64,000 nucleotides of DNA from Physella acuta (Eukaryota; Mollusca; Gastropoda; Physidae): assembly GCF_028476545.1 (NCBI RefSeq), contig NW_026732377.1:124001-188000 (forward strand), given 5' to 3'. Below, piece after piece: positions 57,060 to 64,000 of the stretch. Under the pieces are notes generated by a model. It did no database searches. It worked only from the letters and a program-made list of their open reading frames with translations, and was not told the DNA's origin. A program made the translations under genes and the position numbers. Position 1 is the stretch's first letter. Each line of letters begins with the position of its first letter.

Positions 57060-57592
57060 TATTTTAAAATCCTCAATTAAACGGAAAGGAAAAATATGGA
57101 AAGGTGATGATAATTACAAAACAATAACAGACAAACTCATGGAATAACTCATAACAGCGATCCCACAAAAGACGACCAAGAAACTTGGGCCATACTTAAC
57201 AATAAAATAATTCTAAAGCTGAAAAAATACCAATACTGCAAAACAACTATCTTTGCCACAACTGCATTAGTAAACAGATACATCATTCCAAAAATAATTT
57301 TCGCAGCGACATACTCTACAATTCCCAACTCGTTTATTAAACAAACAAACAAGCACTTTAGATAATTCATTTTCAAAAACACTATTAGAAACATTAGCCA
57401 CAAAACTTTAATACAAAACAAATTAAATGGAGGTATAGGGCTACATGACATTTTATAAAGAAACGCTAGCAACATTCCAAGGAAACAAAAGCATTATTGG
57501 GGAAGACACACACAAAATATACGACATCCTAATCAAACAACAAGCGACAACTTTATACACCAGGATTAGTTGGCCCAGGGAACACAATATAA
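57060..57592 (+). mobile_element. LINE fragment copy 2, left part
   Basis: Collinear with 42530-43190: frames with RYIIPKIIFAATYST, SHKTLIQNKLNGGIGLHD and the KIYDILIKQQATTLYTRISW segment. A ~150-bp part present in copy 1 (TCATACTAAAATAAACACCT onward) is missing here. It stops at 57592 and resumes at 59447. Confidence 0.7.
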
Positions 57593-57595
57593 TAT

Positions 57596-57903
57596 ACGAG
57601 CCGGCCCGCGGCATAACATACGCCGCTATTTAGTTGTTGTTTTTTCTTCTTTTCAGTAATTCATAATTTGTGAATTCGACAGTACCAACGCTGCCACTGT
57701 AAATATTTCTTTAAAACACTATAAGTAGCTCGTTAAGGACCATAACACCCCCCCCCCTTCCTTCCCCCCTACGTTTAAAATCGTTGGCTCTGCTTGTCAA
57801 CATTTAGAGTGAACACAGCTCACTAAAACCATGTAGGGGTGGGGAGGTAGGGAGCGCGTTTGCAGCTTGTTTTCTAACGGCTCGAAGAAGAGAATTATAT
57901 ATA
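57596..57903 (-). mobile_element. Helitron-like element, first of a tandem pair
   Basis: On plus, from ACGAGCCGGCCCGCGGC (hairpin end) to CGAAGAAGAGAATTATAT (5' end). It is about 308 bp and joined directly to the next copy. Confidence 0.5.
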
Positions 57904-58213
57904 TACGAGCCGGCCCGCGGCATAACATACGCCGCTATTTAGTTGTTTCTAATTTTCAATAATTCATAATTTGTGAATTCGACAGTACCAACGCTGACAC
58001 TGAAAATATTTCTTTAAAACACTATAAGTAGCTCGTTAAGGACCATAACCCCCCCCCCCTTCCTTCCCTCCCCCCCTCCTCCCCCCCCCCCCTACGTTTA
58101 AAATCGTTGGCTCTGCTTGTAAACATTTAGAGTGAACACAGCTCACTAAAACCATGTAGGGGTGGGGAGGTAGGGAGAGCGTTTGCAGCTTGTTTTCTAA
58201 CGGCTCGAAGAGG
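57904..58213 (-). mobile_element. Helitron-like element, second of a tandem pair
   Basis: Near-identical to the preceding copy over ~310 bp. The TA-rich 5' end merges into a long (TA)n. Confidence 0.5.

Positions 58214-59382
<1,169 letters not shown>

Positions 59383-59446
<64 letters not shown>
59383..59446 (+). repeat. (TA)n microsatellite
   Basis: About 64 bp of TA between the Helitron 3' end and the resumed LINE. Confidence 0.95.
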
Positions 59447-59453
<7 letters not shown>

Positions 59454-60264
59454 CCTACATAATAAACTCTTTACACCAAAAGAAAGGGAATTAGCGTACA
59501 GACTGATTTTTAATACAACACCAGTGTTACGAAATACAAAGTCAAATCAAAATGTTAAAATAACTTGTCAAACGTCAAACAAAATATACAAGAAACCGAG
59601 AAACACATTCATTTGCTTGTACATTAGTACAGAAAGCAAAGCAAACACTTGAGAAAATATTAAAAACCACCAATCAAACAGCCACAAGAAATAAAGTAAT
59701 CACACTTAACTTAATTATTGTAATTAACACGACTAGACAAAGAACAGAAGACGAAAACAGACTAGTAGCAACGGCTATTTATAGATAGACTAAGTGGGAA
59801 AATAGTAATAAATTTAGATTTTATTTTAAAAAATACACTGACATCGAGTTAAAAGGAATATTTCAAACAAAGCTTAGACATAGACTGGGAACTCTCACCT
59901 AACAAAACAAAACAAAAAAATTAATCAGCCACAACATGGCGACGCAGCACAACAGCCAGTAACAAGCATGTATGCAGTCATCACACAGAAATCGACACCA
60001 TAGAAAGAAACATCCGACCCTCAAATCTAACAACAACAAATAATCTTGCTGACTTCAACAACCAAAAGGAAGTAAGAGGACAGCCCAGAACAGGAGAAAA
60101 CAACAAAAGCAGCTCAAGTTAATGTAGGAGACAGCGAGTCAGCAGCCACCACCCCGTCCAAAACACCGACTGAAGACCGACTCAACAATTGACTGCTCTG
60201 CTTTTGTTTGTTCTTCGTACCACGGGCAAACCTTATGGTTAAGGAACACTTCGACGCCTTGAAC
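59447..60264 (+). mobile_element. LINE fragment copy 2, right part
   Basis: TAGAAACCTACATAATAAAC onward is collinear with 43206-43990 of copy 1, continuing the fragment cut at 57592. Interrupted again at 60265 by a MITE. Confidence 0.7.
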
Positions 60265-60412
60265 CAGTAGCGTAGCGAGGGGGGGGGGGAGATATGTCCC
60301 TGGGCGCCGACCTTAGGGGGCGCCAAAATGGGTTGTAAAAAAATTGAAAGGTTCAGGGGGTGCAAATCGAAAAGTTTGTCCCCGGGCGCCGGGAAGGGTC
60401 GCTACGCCTCTG
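60265..60412. mobile_element. CAGTAGCGTAGC-family MITE
   Basis: 148 bp, ends CAGTAGCGTAGCGAGG and GGTCGCTACGCCTCTG. Flanks CCTTGAAC / CCTTAAAC (7 of 8) support an 8-bp duplication. Confidence 0.8.
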
Positions 60413-60632
60413 CCTTAAACTGTCGCATATACAAACTTACAAGATACAAACATGCTCAAACATGCTCAAACGTATTGTGAGGCTACAGACACCGACTTTA
60501 CCACAAAAAAAACAACTAAAAACGCACCTCAAAAGCTGGCACTCAGACAACGACCCAGCACACACCAAAGTTTATTGTAGACAAGACTCAAACAACGAAG
60601 GAACGTATGTCTACAGAGATGAAGAGGACTAG
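60413..60632 (+). mobile_element. LINE-associated tail, unresolved
   Basis: Continues after the MITE. A frame reads QTPTLPQKKQLKTHLKSWHS and ends EGTYVYRDEED before a TAG. I do not recognise it. It may be the 3' part of the LINE or captured sequence. Confidence 0.35.
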
Positions 60633-60639
60633 TCCAACC

Positions 60640-60813
60640 CAGAGGCGTAGCGACGGGGGAGGAAGGGGTACATATATCCCCGAGCGCAGACCCAGGGGCG
60701 CCAAAATAAGCTCATTTTAGCTGCTATTTTGAATTATAAATATAAAATATATATGGGGAGGGGGGAAGACGCCTAATTGAAAGTGTGTCTCCGGGAGGGT
60801 CGCTACGTCTCTG
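60640..60813. mobile_element. CAGAGGCGTAGC-family MITE
   Basis: 174 bp, ends CAGAGGCGTAGCGACGGGG and GGTCGCTACGTCTCTG. Flanks GTCCAACC / GTTCAACG match at 6 of 8. Confidence 0.7.
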
Positions 60814-61134
60814 GTTCAACGAACAATGAAAAATAACAGCAATGTTTCAAATGACAACCAACCAACACCAAAAGAGCTTAAACAATCGTAATGTTTTTGT
60901 ATTAAATCCAAGCCTTTTATCTGGTAAAAAGCAATTTTAAAATATTCCTCGTCTAGTAATTCTATTAATTAGAATCACTACGCATTTAATTTATGCTCAT
61001 GTCTTTGAAATTGTATTTAAATAAATTGGGAGTGATCTCCCCTAAACTTTCTCGAATATTCTAATATAACACAACGGGGTATGGCAACTCGGGACAATAT
61101 TTTTAATCCATTTTTAATTACTTAAACTTTTTAT

Positions 61135-61645
61135 AATAGAATAGAATCTCGTAAAACAAACGTTCATTGAAAATTTCAAGTTCTAAAAAAACAACCATTG
61201 ACACTACCAGACGTAAAAACAATAATAATGTGATGGGGTGGGGGTGGATCACTGATCAGGGATAGAGGTGGGAGGGGGTTCAGGGAGTCAGGACCACTTT
61301 TGCGTTGTTGAAAGTAATGTTTCAAACTGAATCTCAGCATTTATTTCAGGTTTTGAAAGACTAGTTTTGTAAACTGTAATAGAATTGAGTAACCTATTGA
61401 TATGCTCAGTGTTGAAACAGCTCAGCAAATATTTCAGAAAGAAATCGATATATTAAGAAAAGAAATGCTGCGATTTTAAAAACATGGTTGGGGGGGGGGG
61501 GGGGGCAAGGAGTGGTTAGCATAGGTATGACGTCATTTTATGAAAGTTTTGAGTTTGTAGGGGGGGGGGGTAACTTTGGGACTTTCAGTCTTTATGATAA
61601 CTGGCACGTTGATGTTATTATATTTCCTAGAATCATTAAAATTTA
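61135..61645 (+). repeat. G-rich recurring unit Y, copy 3
   Basis: Same order as copies 1 and 2 and leading directly, as copy 1 does, into a tRNA-Gly copy. Confidence 0.75.
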
Positions 61646-61715
61646 AAATAAAAATAAGCTATTAACGACTTTTGTAAAAGTAAAAAATAGGAAAAACAAA
61701 GTAAAAATGAGCCTT

Positions 61716-61789
61716 GCGTCAGCCGAGAACCGAACCAGGATCGACTGCTTGGAAGGTAACCATTCTGACCTTTACACCATCGCCGACGG
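61716..61789 (-). pseudogene. tRNA-Gly(UCC)-like copy 16, damaged
   Basis: Anticodon loop CTTCCAA kept. The T arm (CCTGGTTCGGTTCTCGG) and the D/acceptor region (GTCGGCGATGG) have substitutions and a small insertion. Confidence 0.6.
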
Positions 61790-61837
61790 TAGCTCAATGC
61801 TATTGAAATTCAAATCGGATAGTAAATAATTTGACAA

Positions 61838-62292
61838 ACATATAATCTTAAATAAGCCGTCTTTGTTACAAAATGAATATAAACATATAGACAATAAAAT
61901 TATAATAATTTCTGATAGGGACGTAAATAATTTCTCCCCCATCTAACCCTTCTGATGTAACAACTTGAGCTAGGTAAATTGTCTTTAGTATAGGGGATAT
62001 TTTCCTGACAACACAACGAATAATTTAAATGATTGCCTAAGTGCAATCAGTTATCTCCCATATTTAAATATAACTATGTTAATGTGAAGCTAAAAATGTA
62101 TTCTCGTTAATATTTTAATTAATACTTTGGAAAGTACAATGCTTATATAATGTTTATGAGTATTTATTATATTAACTTAAACAATATTTTGTTGTTTGGT
62201 TCAGTAATTGGATTATTTTATTTTTTTAAATTAATAAAAACTGTAACTACATACGAAAACAAAAACTCGTTGTTTTATTGCATTTTTATCCT
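61838..62292 (+). repeat. ~480-bp recurring block, copy 7
   Basis: Same landmarks, ending TTGTTTTATTGCATTTTTAT. It lies directly upstream of the TPRKB-like ORF. Confidence 0.78.
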
Positions 62293-62375
62293 TGTAAATA
62301 AACACGATACGCTTCATAGGTGTTGGAAAGCTTAAATCAAATTATAACCTAATAATTATTTTTCATGTCCAAACA

Positions 62376-62822
62376 ATGAGTGGATTAATCGAAGCAAGTC
62401 TTCTTAAAGCTAATATGGTGATGGATCAATTTCAAGTTTTGGTAGCAGCCAACAAAGCAGTCCACCTTCAGCGTACAAACTCAATGGTAACGAAGAATGT
62501 GCACTCAGAGATTTTATATAGTCTTTCATCAAGCAAAAATATTTCTGAATCTTTTCGATCTTTTGGTGTATCAGATTCAGACAAAAGTGTGTTTGTAGCT
62601 ATTGTGGATGACACTGATTTCAATACATTGAACAAAATATCTGAATTGCTTGGGAAAGATCCATCTGATTTAGATCAACTTCCGAAAATAGCAGACACAA
62701 AATTAATCACAAAGGTATATAAACTAACAGAAGAGGAGTTATCAAACTTTTCTATACTGGATTCTCTTGCGGCCAGCATATCTTCGAAAGAAATAATAAC
62801 AGCAGAGAAAGCAAAAGACTAA
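62376..62822 (+). CDS. TPRKB: TPRKB/Cgi121-like KEOPS subunit, N-terminally short single exon
   Basis: 148 codons without interruption. DQFQVLVAANKAVH aligns with DPFQILVAANKAVH of human TPRKB, followed by SEILYSLSSSKNISESFRSF and FGVSD, LPKIADTKLITKVYKLTEEE, and the C-terminal helix ending SISSKEII. The match begins near human residue 30 of 175, so the first ~30 residues of the fold are absent unless an upstream exon supplies them. An in-frame stop lies just upstream of the ATG. TPRKB stabilises PRPK in the KEOPS complex that makes t6A on tRNAs. The intronless form, AATAAA at 62844 and an A-rich run from 62860 suggest a 5'-truncated retrocopy; a genuine terminal exon is the alternative. Confidence 0.85.
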   Translation: MSGLIEASLLKANMVMDQFQVLVAANKAVHLQRTNSMVTKNVHSEILYSLSSSKNISESFRSFGVSDSDKSVFVAIVDDTDFNTLNKISELLGKDPSDLDQLPKIADTKLITKVYKLTEEELSNFSILDSLAASISSKEIITAEKAKD

Positions 62823-62843
62823 ATGTTATTATCATCTCATCTT

Positions 62844-62849
62844 AATAAA
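62844..62849 (+). promoter_or_regulatory. Poly(A) signal of the TPRKB-like unit
   Basis: AATAAA 22 nt after the stop, followed 11 nt later by an A-rich run (AAATGAAAAAAACAAA). This fits either a used signal or a retrocopied tail. Confidence 0.6.
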
Positions 62850-62882
62850 TCTTGTTTGTAAAATGAAAAAAACAAATTAAAC

Positions 62883-63045
62883 TACAAGTCAACAGACACA
62901 ACAAAACAATTGCGCTTTATTTTATTACCTTAACTAGTAAAATAAAAACTATAAACTCCTTTATTATAACAAAGTTTGTACATGCAATGAGAATAAGAAA
63001 TTAAAACAAACTTTCTCCTTTTAATAAAAGCTTATGTGGCTAAGA
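62883..63045 (+). repeat. Module M2, copy 3
   Basis: ACAAGTCAACAGACACAACA to GCTTATGTGGCTAAGATCAA, matching 54462-54670. It starts right behind the A-rich run of the TPRKB-like unit. Confidence 0.75.
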
Positions 63046-64000
63046 TCAAATTGTTGTATCTGTTATGGATCTACATGGATCTTAGCCATTAGGTTGGTCA
63101 GCCCTTTTTAGGGCTGGCTGCCGGGGCCGAGAGGCGGTCAATCTACTACTCAACTCCTCAAGCAATCAAATGCAAATCTTGCCAACGATCGCTGCGGGGT
63201 TGCGCCCACACATCCCTCGAAGTGCACATGCCCTCGAGATGAGTCACCCAGTACTTGTATTGGGTGGCTTCAAATGTACGAGTGGCTAATTTTTCAATTT
63301 CTATTCCTCAGCCTGACGACACCCACCTAGGAGAAATCTTAGGTGGGAGGCTCCGTCATAATCGCCAGCAAATCAACTCATCATCTCTCAAAGATCAACT
63401 ACGCAAAACACAACTACCTCGCTATCAACAACCTCACTATCACTCTGATGACACCCACCTAGGAGAAATCTTAGGTGGGAGGTTCCATCAAATACCAGCA
63501 AATCAACTAACCACCTCTCAAAGGTCAACCACTCAACTTACCTATAATAAACACTCGTCAACAGCTTCACTTTGCCCATTTCAACTACTTGACCAAGCCC
63601 AAATTCTTCACATCTACAATCCTCGACTCAGCAATATAAGGAAAACTTCATTCTTCAACGTCATCTCACCCACCTCAATTACTCAACTAAGAAACAATTT
63701 CACTCTTTTTTTCAAACCACAATAAACAATAATTCAAAGCAACCCACTTTAAACGATATCTCAACACAAGGACCCCAACTCAACTATTCTCTCCAAGCTC
63801 CACTCGTTCGAACATCTCTGCTATCAACGACAATACGCGAGACTCGCCCTTTCACCAATGCATCATACCTCATCGATTCAACTCTACCATCACGCCACGA
63901 CACCAAACTCATCCCTTCATCAACGGAACATCCCTCATTGATACTCTCGAACTACATCTACCAACTAAGATTCAACCACTACCTAATCAAGATTGTTATA
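63046..64000 (+). repeat. Hairpin-rich unknown element, runs off the window
   Basis: Contains hairpins CAGCCCT-TTTT-AGGGCTG (63099-63116), CACCCA...TGGGTG (63246-63267) and two CCCACCTA...TAGGTGGG hairpins (63322-63347 and 63454-63479) in a ~132-bp tandem duplication. It then becomes C/A-rich with CAACTAC-like words. The 63255-63725 ORF spans the duplicates and has no recognised domain. Family unknown. Confidence 0.45.

Noticed and set aside
60360-60632. 90-codon ORF as a gene
   Set aside because: It starts inside a MITE and runs into the LINE tail; no domain was recognised.
63255-63725. 156-codon ORF as a gene
   Set aside because: It spans a tandem hairpin duplication, lacks domain similarity and lies in a repeat-like, C/A-rich context.

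Overview
The window is animal nuclear DNA. It is AT-rich, has spliced genes with GT-AG introns, and is densely filled with small DNA transposons, tRNA-derived SINEs, LINE fragments, Helitron-type ends, microsatellites and poly-C/poly-G tracts. Recurrent AGATCTAGATCTAG and AGGCCTA-type words together with a tRNA-derived SINE suggest a gastropod mollusc, possibly a heterobranch snail. That assignment is inference from repeat style only; the protein families themselves are general to animals.

Three protein-coding loci can be supported. (1) YIPF4, minus strand, six coding exons between 10199 and 21999, encodes a 280-residue Golgi multi-pass protein of the Yip1 family. Its 9.4-kb first intron contains a four-deep nest of transposons and a piggyBac-like element. 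(2) An ankyrin-repeat SOCS-box (ASB) gene, plus strand, six coding exons from 23597 to 30920, encodes a predicted 605-residue substrate receptor of a cullin-5 ubiquitin ligase. The two genes are divergent, with about 1.6 kb between their start codons. (3) A single-exon open reading frame at 62376-62822 matches TPRKB/Cgi121, the KEOPS subunit, from about human residue 30 onward. It looks like a 5'-truncated retrocopy or a terminal exon.

Layout: 1-8 kb is repeat-rich intergenic DNA (A/C-rich tract, MITEs, SINEs, hAT inside hAT, long TA/GT microsatellite). 8.2-22 kb is YIPF4 and its probable 3' UTR. 22-23.6 kb is the divergent intergenic spacer. 23.6-31 kb is the ASB gene, with a minisatellite that starts exactly at one 5' splice site and another that runs up to a 3' splice site. 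31-35 kb is AT-rich downstream DNA.

From 35.7 to 63 kb the character changes. About 16 full-length or near-full-length tRNA-Gly(UCC)-type genes or pseudogenes, plus shorter fragments, lie almost all on the minus strand. They are embedded in a patchwork of recurring blocks: a ~480-bp block seen seven times, ~520-bp and ~480-bp G-rich blocks, LINE reverse-transcriptase fragments, a tandem array of tRNA-His-containing units with ~95-bp inverted-repeat arms, and Helitron-like elements. Three tRNA copies carry an anticodon changed from UCC to UUC. The TPRKB-like ORF sits in the same context, between the 480-bp block and a second recurring module that lie almost next to each other elsewhere. This 27-kb domain is the most unusual part of the window.

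No virus-derived element was recognised with confidence. All homology calls come from reading the translated sequence; no database search was run.
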